In this document: positions 47,109 to 56,138 of the stretch, one piece after another
How positions within the stretch are numbered: position 1 is the stretch's first letter
How the letters are laid out: every line of letters starts with the position of its first letter
NCBI RefSeq assembly: GCF_005404945.1
Contig: NZ_BJDG01000005.1
Location: 62,001-126,000 of the forward strand
Direction: 5' to 3'
Source of the DNA: Lactiplantibacillus pingfangensis
GTDB taxonomy: Bacteria; Bacillota; Bacilli; Lactobacillales; Lactobacillaceae
Length of the DNA: 64,000 nucleotides
Notes under the pieces: model-generated
Database searches by the model: none
What the model was told of the DNA's origin: nothing
The model's input: the letters and a program-made list of their open reading frames with translations, nothing else
Made by a program: the position numbers and the translations under genes

Positions 47109-47318
47109 TGGTCTCCGCTAAGCTTAATTTGCTGAAGGTTGGAACTGATAACATCGGTCGTGATGGTGGTGTTAATCGGCGCTCTTTGCCGATTTTACAC
47201 CACGGACGGTCCGAGACACTTGCGCATCTTGCAAGCGTTTCGGGCGAGGGCCAAGACGTCCTTTGGCTTGGCCAGGTCCCACGGCCGCATGTTATCAATT
47301 CCAACCGGAAGCGATATT
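47109..47318. mobile_element. Partial structured repeat, family M copy C
   Basis: This segment matches the 3' half of copies A and B from TCTCCGCTAA onwards and shares CAAGACG and GGTCCCACGGCCGCATG. An 18-bp basal stem GGTTGGAACTGATAACAT (47137-47154) pairs with 47289-47306, with one C-A mismatch, although the base sequence differs from copies A and B. Inner arms GTGGTGT/ACACCAC and CCGAGACACTTGC/GCAAGCGTTTCGG are kept. No terminal inverted repeats are found, so it is probably a decayed or alternative form. Flanks 46925-47108 and 47319-47374 show no feature except a likely MCO promoter. Confidence 0.7.
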
Positions 47319-47374
47319 TTTCGCTCTAAACTAAAAAAAGCTACCGTCAGCAACCCGCCAACAATAACTTTGAG

Positions 47375-48052
47375 CTAAATTTCATCTTTACCTAACACAT
47401 GTAACTGGCGATCTAAATGGTATTGGATTGGCACCCCATTGGCGACTTCCACACCATCAATACCCGTATCACTAATTTGTTCCAAATACTTGATTAGTGC
47501 CCGTAACGTACTGCCATGGGCCACAATGAGTTGATTTTCACCAGCAAGTAAGCGTGGGGCAATCATGTCAATCCAATAAGGCATAATCCGATCATAGGCC
47601 ATTTTCAAGCTCTCACCACGGGGTTCAACCGCCGGCCCATATTTCGTATAACGCCGATCATGGCTTAACTCAGTGGACTGTAATAACGGTGGCACCGTTT
47701 CAAAACTTCGCCGCCATTGCTGAACTTGCGCCTTACCATACAGTCGTCTCGTCTCGTCCTTATTTTGACCACGCAACGCGCCGTAATGCCGCTCATTCAG
47801 CCGCCACGTTTTATATTCCGGCAACCACAATTGGTCGATTTCGTCCAAAATCACATTTGCCGTCACAATCGCCCGTTTTAAGACTGACGTATGAACCGCG
47901 CCAAACTGCAAGCCAGCTTCGCGGAGTCGTTTACCCGCATGATGCGCTTGCTGGAGTCCCACATCAGTTAGCGGCACGTCGCTCCAACCCGTATACGTGT
48001 TATCACGGTTGGCCGTGCTTTCACCATGTCGGACAATTACCAATTCTGCCAT
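47375..48052 (-). CDS. gpmA: 2,3-bisphosphoglycerate-dependent phosphoglycerate mutase
   Basis: The 225-residue histidine phosphatase-fold enzyme interconverts 3- and 2-phosphoglycerate. [24 protein letters not shown] holds the catalytic RHG motif, [18 protein letters not shown] the substrate-binding region and [17 protein letters not shown] the second His. The start is ATG 48052 after GGAGAGAG; an extension of 50 residues has no support. Several paralogues exist in lactobacilli, so this may not be the main glycolytic copy. Confidence 0.9.
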   Translation of the reverse strand: MAELVIVRHGESTANRDNTYTGWSDVPLTDVGLQQAHHAGKRLREAGLQFGAVHTSVLKRAIVTANVILDEIDQLWLPEYKTWRLNERHYGALRGQNKDETRRLYGKAQVQQWRRSFETVPPLLQSTELSHDRRYTKYGPAVEPRGESLKMAYDRIMPYWIDMIAPRLLAGENQLIVAHGSTLRALIKYLEQISDTGIDGVEVANGVPIQYHLDRQLHVLGKDEI

Positions 48053-48130
48053 AATTTCTCTCTCTCCACCTGTCAGCTTGAATGACTCTATCATAATCGA
48101 TTTTGCAGGACGAACGCAAGCTGTCCCTAA

Positions 48131-48254
48131 ATAAAAGAGTCTGGGATAATGCCCCAGACTCGGTTTGTAGCTCCGAATATTTATAGTCGAAACGTGGCAC
48201 AAAAGTCTGCGACCTCCACTTAGCTACGGAAGCACCCGCCTTTTGTGCCACTCT
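48131..48254 (-). repeat. Structured 3'-UTR repeat with terminator, family E copy 2
   Basis: On the minus strand GTGGCACAAAAG (48240-48251) pairs with CTTTTGTGCCAC (48194-48205). CGTAGCTAAG, GGAGGTCGCAG and TAAATATTCGGAGCTAC are shared with copy 1 at 16567-16743. It ends with GAGTCTGGG/CCCAGACTC and TTTTATTT (48131-48161), the terminator of the EamA-type transporter gene. Copy 1's extra inner hairpin is absent. Confidence 0.8.
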
Positions 48255-48266
48255 TTAATATCAAAT

Positions 48267-49307
48267 TTAATCTTCTTGTTCTGAAATGGCATTGGAATGG
48301 GTTGCCATCTGTTCGCGTACCGAAGCTTTAATTTCAGCTTCCGCGGCTGCTTTAGCTTCCTTGCCCATCGTACTGTCGCGTTCCTTGAACCGGTTCCCAA
48401 CAAAGGTAACCACCGATCCAATTAAAATGACGACAATCCCAACAATTGTTGTTGGCAGAATTTTCTCATGCAAAATCAGTGCGGCTAAAATTGGTGCCAG
48501 CCCTGGTTTGATGAAAAAGACTAACGAAGCGGTTGAAACATCCGTCTGTTCCATGGCCAAGAAGTAGAAGGCAAAGCCACCACCCGTGACACAAACGCCG
48601 ATAAAGAATAATAGCCAAAAATAAGTCATATTAACGTTCGTCAACACTGGAATGGCCGCAAACTGACGTAACCCGATCGTCCGCAAGCCACTGGCAACGA
48701 CTGGAATTTTAGTGATTAAGGCAATAATCAATAATTCAAACGCGCCAGCAAAAAATGTGAAACAAGTCATGGTCAAGCCATTCAGTCCACGTTTAACCGA
48801 GCCGTAACGTGACACAATACTGTATAAGCCGAAAGTAATCGCTGAGGCAATCGCTAAGACTAGGCCTAAACCATTGGTCAGATGGGCTGGATTAACAATA
48901 ATGAGTAACCCAATCACCGAAATAACAACGGAAATCAAGTTTGAGCGACCTAATCGTTCATGGAGAATCAAATATGAAAACAGTAACGCAAAAACTGGGT
49001 TGCAGCTAAAGAGCACCGCGACAGTTGAAGCTTGGTCCACCGTAATCGCCAGTTGATAAAGTGACATACTAACAATGACACAGACCAAACCAGTGAGTGC
49101 AAATAAGCGCCAATCAGCCCCTACCAACTTTCGACCAGTTTGCTTTAACGCGCTCAAGGCAAATGGTAGTAAAACAACTGCCCCAATAAAGAACCGAATC
49201 AAGTTTAATTGAATCGGATTAAATGCGCTACCTGCCATCTTTAGGGCAATTTCCATTGAGCTAAACATCAACGTTGAAATTGCAATGTAAAGATATGCTT
49301 TCTTCAC
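48267..49307 (-). CDS. EamA/DMT-superfamily transporter
   Basis: The 346-residue protein has ten predicted membrane segments in two repeated EamA halves of about 140 residues (first starting KAYLYIAISTLMFSSMEIALKMAG; second near NGLGLVLAIASAITFGLYSI). Such drug/metabolite transporters move small molecules, often amino acids or metabolites, outward. The C-terminus has an unusual charged tail of about 40 residues (KEAKAAAEAEIKASVREQ) with helical character. The start is GTG 49307 after GAGGGAAG. The substrate is unknown. Confidence 0.88.
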   Translation of the reverse strand: MKKAYLYIAISTLMFSSMEIALKMAGSAFNPIQLNLIRFFIGAVVLLPFALSALKQTGRKLVGADWRLFALTGLVCVIVSMSLYQLAITVDQASTVAVLFSCNPVFALLFSYLILHERLGRSNLISVVISVIGLLIIVNPAHLTNGLGLVLAIASAITFGLYSIVSRYGSVKRGLNGLTMTCFTFFAGAFELLIIALITKIPVVASGLRTIGLRQFAAIPVLTNVNMTYFWLLFFIGVCVTGGGFAFYFLAMEQTDVSTASLVFFIKPGLAPILAALILHEKILPTTIVGIVVILIGSVVTFVGNRFKERDSTMGKEAKAAAEAEIKASVREQMATHSNAISEQED

Positions 49308-49386
49308 GAATCGTTCGCTTCCCTCTTAATAAAAATTTAATAGTCAACGGCGTCTAGTATAGCACCATTTTCAGTCAATTTTCAAA

Positions 49387-50340
49387 TTAATGAATTAAAT
49401 TCGACTGGACAATCATCATCAAAAACGGAATGACAATCAAACTGAGTAACGTCGTCTCAGTCACCATAACCGCAGCGTAGTCCGCATCAGCGCCATATAA
49501 TTTGGACACCACTGGGGCATTCGTCATGACCGGCATCGCCGATTGTAAAATGAAAACTTGTTTCATTTCGATTGGCATCGACATTGGTATCAGCATCAGC
49601 GTCATTAACACTGGGGCAAAGATGAATCGGCCGAGTAAGATACCGATGCTGTCCTTGTCAAAGCGCATACTGCTGAGACCCGCGTTGGCCATCGAAATCC
49701 CAATGAAAATCATCGATAATGGCACGGTTAGCCCACCGATATACGTGAAGTCTTGCATTAAGAAGTTCGGTAACTGAATGTGGCACAATACTAAAATAAC
49801 CCCAATAATGAATCCCAATAGTGGTGGTGAAAAAATTTTAGAGAGCGTTTGTTTCAAATTAAACTTGGCCGTTCCGACACCATCACGCTGAATCAGATAA
49901 ACGCCCAATGTCCAAAAAATCGTGGTATTCGCCATATAATAAACTAAAACGTATGGCAAAGCGCTATTACCGAATAGCGCTTCGTTGACGGGCAAACCAA
50001 TGAAGACCGTATTTGAATTAAGAAACATCGACGAAAATAGTCCCCGGTGTTCCTTTTTAATGTTCAGCGCCCGCATCACCCCGAAAGATAAGCCAAACAG
50101 AATCGCCATATTTAAAACTGGAAATCTCAGTCCCGGTAAGGTTGATAACAGTTTCTGTGCGGTAAAATCCTTTGTAATCGTGGCAATCATATAGGCTGGT
50201 AACGCAATTTGGGTCACCAACCGCGCGACTAATTTTGTCGAATCTTCACTAAACCAGCCCCATGAGGCTAACAGATACCCCAAGGCGATCATGACAATAA
50301 TAATGACGACGCCTTGAATACTATGTAAAAAGAGTGCCAT
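49387..50340 (-). CDS. Auxin efflux carrier (AEC) family transporter
   Basis: The 317-residue protein has about ten membrane segments and AEC features: YLLASWGWFSEDSTKLVARLVTQIALPAYMI at the N-terminus and FLNSNTVFIGLPVNEALFG near 125-143. In lactic acid bacteria some AEC members (MleP-type) carry malate or other carboxylates, but no malolactic genes are next to it. The start is ATG 50340 behind AAGGAGGAGGG. It is 79 bp from the adjacent EamA-type gene on the same strand, and could be cotranscribed. Confidence 0.88.
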   Translation of the reverse strand: MALFLHSIQGVVIIIVMIALGYLLASWGWFSEDSTKLVARLVTQIALPAYMIATITKDFTAQKLLSTLPGLRFPVLNMAILFGLSFGVMRALNIKKEHRGLFSSMFLNSNTVFIGLPVNEALFGNSALPYVLVYYMANTTIFWTLGVYLIQRDGVGTAKFNLKQTLSKIFSPPLLGFIIGVILVLCHIQLPNFLMQDFTYIGGLTVPLSMIFIGISMANAGLSSMRFDKDSIGILLGRFIFAPVLMTLMLIPMSMPIEMKQVFILQSAMPVMTNAPVVSKLYGADADYAAVMVTETTLLSLIVIPFLMMIVQSNLIH

Positions 50341-50438
50341 GCTGATCCCTCCTCCTTCAAAAATAACAATTCTATGAGAATTGGTCAAGTATACCACTGT
50401 TTTTCACTGGCTTATAGCCGCTTCTCATCGGCAAACGT

Positions 50439-50467
50439 TTGACACCGCCTACAAATTTACTTATAGT
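50439..50467 (+). promoter_or_regulatory. Sigma-A promoter of the LCP gene
   Basis: TTGACA (50439-50444) and TATAGT (50462-50467) are separated by 17 bp, close to consensus. The start site would be near 50475, leaving a leader of about 140 nt before the LCP ATG. Confidence 0.7.
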
Positions 50468-50615
50468 ATTCTATAATTGTGTTCCGGCTGATCAGAATGT
50501 ACTCAGTCAATCATTGATTATTAAAATCTTTTTAAATCAACCTGATTTTGGCACGATAATTTGAGTTTCGGCATAGAATGGGATAAGTGAAAATACGAGA
50601 TAACGAGGAACTAAA

Positions 50616-51815
50616 ATGTCAGAAAATAACAACGAACCAATGGGACCCCGAGAGACGCGCTATCGACGACGGCAACAACGTAATCCACACATCCGCCCAC
50701 ACAAACGGCGGCCATGGCTATTAATTTTATTACTAGTCATCGTCGCCCTCGGCTCTGGGGCAGCAATCTGGGGGATTAAAACTTGGAACGCCGCTCAAAA
50801 AACGATGGATACGACTTATGCCGGCACCGGTTCCGCGAAAATGCGGAATGTTGATGCCGTTTTAAAGAAGGGCAAGCCTTTCTCCATCCTATTGTTAGGA
50901 ACTGATACTGGTGCCTTAGGACGTGGCAAGACGTTTTCCGCTCGAACTGATACGATGATTGTCGCAACCATCAATCCGAAGAAGGAAAAAATGACCTTAA
51001 CGAGTATTCCGCGAGACACACTGGTTAATATTGATGGTCAATCCGAGAAGATTAATGCGGCTTATACTATTGGTGGTGCCAGTGGTGCGGTGAAGTCAGT
51101 CCAGAAGTTACTTAAGTTTCCAATTGACTTCTATGTGCTCATTAACATGGGTGGCTTGAAACAAATTGTTAATGCCATGGGTGGCGTGACGATTACCCCA
51201 ACCATGACCTTTAAATATGGCAACGCCGACGTCAAGAAAGGCGTCAAGATTAAGCTAAAAGGGGCCGCTGCTTTAGATTACTCACGGATGCGTTATGATG
51301 ATCCATTGGGTGACTACGGTCGGCAAAAACGGCAACGACAAGTTATCATGGCGATGGTCAGTCAATCGAACTCACTCGGCTCAATTGCAAACATTGAAAA
51401 AATCACCAAAGAACTTGCTTCTAATATGCGAACCGACTTAACTTGGAGCGATATGGTCGCCTTGGATACGAAGTATAAAAACGCTTCTCACCATGCCAAG
51501 GCCTATACATTACAAGGGACCGACGCAACTATTGATGGTCTTTCTTACCAAGTCGCCTCCGCCACGGAACGCTACAACACGTCCAAACGGATTCGGCAAG
51601 ATTTACAGCTTTCAACTAAAAATTTAACCTTGTCTTACTTTGAAACGACCGCGTCAACTACGACCGGTAATAGCAGTTCATCAACGTCGTCTTCAACAAC
51701 GACCACGACAACTGATGGCACAGGCACAGCTGGGACAACCACAGACTCGTCGCAGACTTACGATACAACAACGCAAGGCCAAGATACCACCACGACGACA
51801 CAACAAGGTTATTAA
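50616..51815 (+). CDS. LytR-CpsA-Psr (LCP) family cell-wall glycopolymer ligase
   Basis: The 399-residue protein has a basic cytoplasmic N-terminus (RETRYRRRQQRN), one membrane segment (about 34-55) and an extracellular LCP domain. LLLGTDTGALGRGKTFSARTDTMIVATINPKKEKMTLTSIPRDTLVNI holds the conserved Asp/Arg residues that bind polyprenyl pyrophosphate. These enzymes attach teichoic acids or polysaccharides to peptidoglycan. The last about 60 residues are almost only Ser, Thr, Asp and Gly (low-complexity wall-spanning tail). GAGGAA precedes the ATG. A strong terminator follows. Confidence 0.92.
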   Translation: MSENNNEPMGPRETRYRRRQQRNPHIRPHKRRPWLLILLLVIVALGSGAAIWGIKTWNAAQKTMDTTYAGTGSAKMRNVDAVLKKGKPFSILLLGTDTGALGRGKTFSARTDTMIVATINPKKEKMTLTSIPRDTLVNIDGQSEKINAAYTIGGASGAVKSVQKLLKFPIDFYVLINMGGLKQIVNAMGGVTITPTMTFKYGNADVKKGVKIKLKGAAALDYSRMRYDDPLGDYGRQKRQRQVIMAMVSQSNSLGSIANIEKITKELASNMRTDLTWSDMVALDTKYKNASHHAKAYTLQGTDATIDGLSYQVASATERYNTSKRIRQDLQLSTKNLTLSYFETTASTTTGNSSSSTSSSTTTTTTDGTGTAGTTTDSSQTYDTTTQGQDTTTTTQQGY

Positions 51816-51817
51816 AC

Positions 51818-51859
51818 AAATAGCGGCGTCGCCCATTAATTTGGGCGACGCCGCTATTT
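51818..51859. terminator. Bidirectional terminator between LCP gene and accA
   Basis: AAATAGCGGCGTCGCCCA pairs perfectly with TGGGCGACGCCGCTATTT around a 5-nt loop, followed by T on either side, between convergent genes. Confidence 0.9.
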
Positions 51860-51880
51860 TTGACCAAGTTGCTAGCTCAG

Positions 51881-52654
51881 TTACTGCACTGGCCACCAAT
51901 CCATAAACGTTTGGAACTTGGCTTCCCTTTGCGCAATCAACGCAGTCCCGGAAAGTCCTTGCAAATCAGTCACCCGTGTCAAAATTTGTTGACAGAGTAA
52001 CGCGACTAAATCGGGTCGCGTATGGTCGATCACATCATCTGCCAACCCACGTTTTTTTAATTGATCGGCGGTCATCGGCAGCAAATCAATCGCGTCGCTA
52101 ACGGTCTGTTGCCCATGTAAAATGGCAGCAACCGCTTCTGGTGATGCGACATTAAATAAACTATCATCTAACATCATCATGACATTTGCATTCGCAAAAG
52201 CTAACGCCCCACCACTATGCCCTTCACCAAGAAAAACCACCAGATTCGGGACGGTTAACTGTCCCATCGCCGCAATCAAATCGGCAATCGCTTGACTTTG
52301 ACCATAGCGCTCGGATTTCGGGCTGGCATCTGCCCCTGGCATATTGATTAAACTAATGACCGGCATGCCAAACTTTTCAGCATGGTTAACGACTCGCAAA
52401 GCCGTTCGATAACCAGCGACCGTTAAGGCGCCACCATTTTTCTGCCGTCGCGTCGCTAAATCATGCCCACGATCAACACCTAAAACTGCTAGCGCTTGTT
52501 GCTGCGCTGTTCGGCCAAAGCCAGCGGTTAACGCTTGGTCATCACCTAACACCCGATCGCCGCGTTGACGAATCATCGTCGGTAATAGCGCTTTGATCAC
52601 GGTTGGTGCACTAATTCGATCGGCAGCCCGTAAGCGCCGTAACCGTTCATCCAT
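51881..52654 (-). CDS. accA: Acetyl-CoA carboxylase carboxyltransferase alpha subunit
   Basis: The 257-residue crotonase-fold subunit pairs with AccD to transfer CO2 from biotin to acetyl-CoA. LINMPGADASPKSERYGQSQAIADLI and LVVFLGEGHSGGALAFANANVMMMLD are family signatures with the glycine pair for the oxyanion hole. It overlaps accD by 8 bp. It is shorter than E. coli AccA (about 319) because it lacks the N-terminal coiled coil, as usual in lactobacilli. Confidence 0.93.
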   Translation of the reverse strand: MDERLRRLRAADRISAPTVIKALLPTMIRQRGDRVLGDDQALTAGFGRTAQQQALAVLGVDRGHDLATRRQKNGGALTVAGYRTALRVVNHAEKFGMPVISLINMPGADASPKSERYGQSQAIADLIAAMGQLTVPNLVVFLGEGHSGGALAFANANVMMMLDDSLFNVASPEAVAAILHGQQTVSDAIDLLPMTADQLKKRGLADDVIDHTRPDLVALLCQQILTRVTDLQGLSGTALIAQREAKFQTFMDWWPVQ

Positions 52655-53453
52655 GAGTCGGTCCCCCTGACAGTTGGTAAGTCGCCAAAACCTGACTTAA
52701 ATAGGCCCGTAATTCTGGGCGCAAGACGACGGCATCGAGCTGACCATGTGCGAGTAAACTAGCCGCAGATTGAAAATCAGCCGGTAGCGTCGTCGGCATC
52801 GTCTGTTGAATGACACGGGCTCCAGCAAAACCAATGGTTGCACCCGCTTCCGCAATAACCACGTCACCTTTAAAGGCAAAACTTGCCGAAACGCCGCCCA
52901 TGGTCGGATCAGTTAAGACCGTAATCAAGGGTAACTTAGCCGCGGCTAAGCGCGCCACTTCCGCCAAGATTAAATTCATCCCAACTAACGCGTACAGCCC
53001 TTCTTGCATCCGAGCGCCGCCGGAAGCCGTGACGATAATCACGGGTAGCTTTTGCTTTCTCGCTTGTTGCATCGCCGCGATAATTAGCCGGGTCACACTC
53101 GTATTCAAGGTGCCCATCATAAAATATGAATCCATCACGATGACGATGGCTGGCCACTTCGCAAACGTTGCTTGTCCGGTGATGACCGCTTCGGTTTGCG
53201 CTGTTTTCAATTTAGCCTGCCTAAGCTTTTCATCATAGTTTGGAAAATCTAAACGATTCTGCGACTGTACCGTGGTCGTCAGCGCTGTGAAGCTGCCAGG
53301 ATCGACCAATTGTGTTATCCGGTCAACTGCTGGTAAACGTCGCCAATAATGGCAATATGGACATTGTTGCCAGCGTCCCCATTGACTTTGATGAACATGT
53401 CGGCCACAGGCAGGACAACTGGTCCAAGTGCCGGCTACTGGATAATGGCTCAT
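52647..53453 (-). CDS. accD: Acetyl-CoA carboxylase carboxyltransferase beta subunit
   Basis: The 268-residue subunit begins with a four-cysteine zinc ribbon (CPACGRHVHQSQWGRWQQCPYC, about 13-34) and then the crotonase-fold transferase domain with VTASGGARMQEGLYALVGMN and TDPTMGGVSASFAFKGDVVIAE. The start is ATG 53453 behind GGGAGGAC; the ATG overlaps the accC stop. It overlaps accA at its end, so AccA and AccD are translationally coupled. Confidence 0.94.
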   Translation of the reverse strand: MSHYPVAGTWTSCPACGRHVHQSQWGRWQQCPYCHYWRRLPAVDRITQLVDPGSFTALTTTVQSQNRLDFPNYDEKLRQAKLKTAQTEAVITGQATFAKWPAIVIVMDSYFMMGTLNTSVTRLIIAAMQQARKQKLPVIIVTASGGARMQEGLYALVGMNLILAEVARLAAAKLPLITVLTDPTMGGVSASFAFKGDVVIAEAGATIGFAGARVIQQTMPTTLPADFQSAASLLAHGQLDAVVLRPELRAYLSQVLATYQLSGGPTHG

Positions 53454-54772
53454 TGTTCGTCCTCCCATCGTGCTAAGCTGTGAATCGAATAAGTATCGGC
53501 CAAATAGGCTGGTCGCGCAACGGTTTGCCGCAAAAATGATAAATTAGTCGTAGGGCCGACTAGCGTGACTGCCGCTAAAGCGGTCTGCATTTTTTTGACC
53601 GCATCCGTACGTGTGGTCCCCGTGACCATGAGCTTCGCAATCAACCCATCATAGCGGGTTACAAAATGGTCGCCGGCCTGATAGCCAGTGTCAACCCGCA
53701 CATCAGTCGGCCAGTCGAGCTGTTGAATCAAAGTCTGTTTTAATGGCAAGCTGGCCGTAATCCGGGCCTCAATCGCCACACAGTGCGTCGGTTGTGTCGC
53801 CATTGCGGGCAGTGCCAAGGGTTCCCCCGCAGCCTGCTTCAATTGGGCACACACAATATCAATGCCCGTCGTTAACTCCGTCACCCCATGTTCCACCTGG
53901 AGACGTGTATTCATTTCCATGAAGTAGCACGCGCCATCGGCAACTAAATATTCGATAGTTCCCAAGCTTTGATAACCCAAATTAGTGAGTAATTGTCGCG
54001 ATAGCCGAGTCAATTCTTGGCGTTGTTCCGCGGTCAAACTACTAGCGGGACTCTCTTCTAAAACCTTTTGCTTATGTAACTGTAAACTGCAGTCCCGGTC
54101 ACCTAAAATGTACAGCTGGTTGCCAGTCCCCAACACCTGGACTTCAATATGCCGTGCCTGTGGTAAAAAATGTTCCAAATACATGGCGTCATTTAAAAAG
54201 GCCGCCGCCGCTTCTTGGCGGGCCGCTCGCAGTTGCTGATGAAGCGCATGTACATCTGACAGCACTCGAATACCCTTACCGCCACCACCATGACTGGCTT
54301 TCAAGACTAATGGAAAGCCCATTTTGGTCGCAAGTTGCTTAATCTGTGGCCAATTCAAGCCTTGAATCGAAGCGCCCGCCAAGACCGGAACCTGCTGTTT
54401 GCGAGCATAATCTTTCGCGCGCGACTTGTCCCCCATCAGCCTAATTTGGCTTGCCGTTGGTCCGACCCACGTAATCCCGCATTCTGCACACATTGCTGCA
54501 AAATCAGCATTTTCCGCCAAAAAGCCGTAGCCCGGATGGATGGCGTCAGCGTGAGTATTAATCGCCGCCATTAAAATGGCTTCGGCATTCAGATAAGAAT
54601 CCGCCGCGGGGGCTGGGCCAATACAGACCACTTCATCGGCCAATTGGGTATACCAAGCTTGACGGTCCACTGTGGAGCACACCGCCACTGTTTTAATATT
54701 CAGTTGTCGACAGGCTTTGATAATCCGGATGGCAATTTCGCCCCGGTTAGCAATAAGCAGCTTGTGAAACAT
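53450..54772 (-). CDS. accC: Biotin carboxylase subunit of acetyl-CoA carboxylase
   Basis: The 440-residue ATP-grasp enzyme carboxylates biotin on AccB. KLLIANRGEIAIRIIKACR, HPGYGFLAENADFA, KASHGGGGKGIRV and EMNTRLQVEHGVTE are the family signatures. The usual catalytic MNxRxQVEHxVTE is intact. It follows accB by 2 bp and overlaps accD. Length is normal. Confidence 0.96.
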   Translation of the reverse strand: MFHKLLIANRGEIAIRIIKACRQLNIKTVAVCSTVDRQAWYTQLADEVVCIGPAPAADSYLNAEAILMAAINTHADAIHPGYGFLAENADFAAMCAECGITWVGPTASQIRLMGDKSRAKDYARKQQVPVLAGASIQGLNWPQIKQLATKMGFPLVLKASHGGGGKGIRVLSDVHALHQQLRAARQEAAAAFLNDAMYLEHFLPQARHIEVQVLGTGNQLYILGDRDCSLQLHKQKVLEESPASSLTAEQRQELTRLSRQLLTNLGYQSLGTIEYLVADGACYFMEMNTRLQVEHGVTELTTGIDIVCAQLKQAAGEPLALPAMATQPTHCVAIEARITASLPLKQTLIQQLDWPTDVRVDTGYQAGDHFVTRYDGLIAKLMVTGTTRTDAVKKMQTALAAVTLVGPTTNLSFLRQTVARPAYLADTYSIHSLARWEDEQ

Positions 54773-54774
54773 TC

Positions 54775-55161
54775 CTACCGATCCTCTCGCATTTTAAATA
54801 AGGGTTGTCCAAACTCAACGGTTGCGCCATCCGCGACTAGAATCGTGGTTAACGTGCCAGTTTGTGGGCACACCAATGGATTAAATAATTTCATACTTTC
54901 AATTTGACCCAATTCTTGTCCTTTAGTGACCGCTTGATTAATCGCGAGGTCACTTGCTAAATGGATGACCCCAACCATTGGGCTGGTAATCGTTTGGTCG
55001 TCATCCGCAGCTGCTGCCGTCGTCGTTGGCAGTGGACTTGCAGTAGTTAACTGACGTGAAACTTCGATCTCTAAGTCACCGGCCTTGACGCGAATTTGTT
55101 GGTAGCCTTGCCGGTCGTATTTTTCAACTAAACGATCCAAATCTTTGATATCCATCGTCAT
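54775..55161 (-). CDS. accB: Biotin carboxyl carrier protein
   Basis: The 128-residue protein carries biotin on Lys91 in IESMKLFNPL. This is a variant of the EAMKM biotinylation motif (Ser for Ala, Leu for the second Met). An Ala/Thr-rich linker (about 38-58) joins an N-terminal helix to the swinging domain (TSPMVGVIHLA). AGGGG precedes the ATG. It is 5 bp after fabH and just before accC. Confidence 0.92.
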   Translation of the reverse strand: MTMDIKDLDRLVEKYDRQGYQQIRVKAGDLEIEVSRQLTTASPLPTTTAAAADDDQTITSPMVGVIHLASDLAINQAVTKGQELGQIESMKLFNPLVCPQTGTLTTILVADGATVEFGQPLFKMREDR

Positions 55162-55166
55162 TACCC

Positions 55167-56138
55167 CTATTTCTTGATTAAAATTGAGCCATAAGCCAGG
55201 CCACCGCCGAATGCAGTCAGTAAAACTGGCCCAGTCAACTGGTCAAACACCTCAGCCAGCGCCATCGCCACGCCGGCCGAAGACGTATTCCCAAATTTTT
55301 GCACATTATGTGGAAATTTGCGCATTGGTAACTGTAATTTTGCTGAAATTTGCTCAATAATTCGTAGGTTGGCCTGATGACAAATCACATATTGTAAGTC
55401 CTCAGCAGCCACATTGGCCGTCTTCAATAAGGTCTGCATCTGTTCTGGTACTACGTTGGTCGCAAATTGAAAGACCTCGCGACCGGCCTGATAAAAAGCA
55501 TCCGTTCGTGGATAATTATCGGCACTAATTTCGGTAATTGGTTGCACGCGGCCGGAGTGAATCACCGTCGCGTTACCTTGTGTCTGGAGCTTTTCCGCTA
55601 AAATACTATTTTCAGCTGGATCACTCGTCGGTTGCAACAACACGCCACCGGCACCATCACCAAAAAAAACAGCCGCAGTGCGATCTTTAAAATCCATCAT
55701 CTTGGAGTTAACTTCGGCACTGATAACCATCACATTTTGATATTGACCACTGCGAATAAATTTGTCAGCGGTTGATAAGCCAAACGTGAACCCCGCGCAA
55801 GCGGCGCTCATATCAAAGGCAAACGCATTGTCGGCACCAATGTTTGCTTGCACTAAACACGCGGTAGCCGGTGTGAGTGCATCGGGCGTAATCGTCGTCA
55901 CAATAATCAAATCAATGGCACTGGCGGTCAAACCACTGCGCTGCAATAACTGCTGGGCCACTTCGGTCGCTAGTGACGACGTATTTTCTTGCGCCATGGC
56001 AAAGTGACGCGTCACAATACCGGTATGTGACTGAATCCACTCATCCGTCGTATCCATAATTGTGGCTAATTCATTATTGGTAACCACCCGCTGTGGGACG
56101 TATTGCCCAGCGGCGGTGATCTTACTATAGATTGTCAT
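55167..56138 (-). CDS. fabH: 3-oxoacyl-ACP synthase III (FabH)
   Basis: The 323-residue condensing enzyme starts fatty-acid synthesis by joining acetyl-CoA to malonyl-ACP. The catalytic Cys114 is in DMSAACAGFTFG, His is in VICHQANLRI and Asn in FGNTSSAGVAMA. Length is normal. GGGGG precedes the ATG. It heads fabH-accBCDA, without fabD, fabG, fabF, fabZ or acpP nearby, so the rest of the pathway must be elsewhere. The next gene upstream on the same strand is the PTS IIB, 218 bp away. Confidence 0.94.
   Translation of the reverse strand: MTIYSKITAAGQYVPQRVVTNNELATIMDTTDEWIQSHTGIVTRHFAMAQENTSSLATEVAQQLLQRSGLTASAIDLIIVTTITPDALTPATACLVQANIGADNAFAFDMSAACAGFTFGLSTADKFIRSGQYQNVMVISAEVNSKMMDFKDRTAAVFFGDGAGGVLLQPTSDPAENSILAEKLQTQGNATVIHSGRVQPITEISADNYPRTDAFYQAGREVFQFATNVVPEQMQTLLKTANVAAEDLQYVICHQANLRIIEQISAKLQLPMRKFPHNVQKFGNTSSAGVAMALAEVFDQLTGPVLLTAFGGGLAYGSILIKK

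Noticed and set aside
47132-47145. CTGAAGGTTGGAAC in copy C as a terminal inverted repeat
   Set aside because: It resembles the family M end, but it aligns with an internal position of copies A and B, and no partner end was found.
47089-47378. Overlapping open frames in family M copy C
   Set aside because: They lie on both strands of a hairpin region, with no ribosome sites or family likeness.
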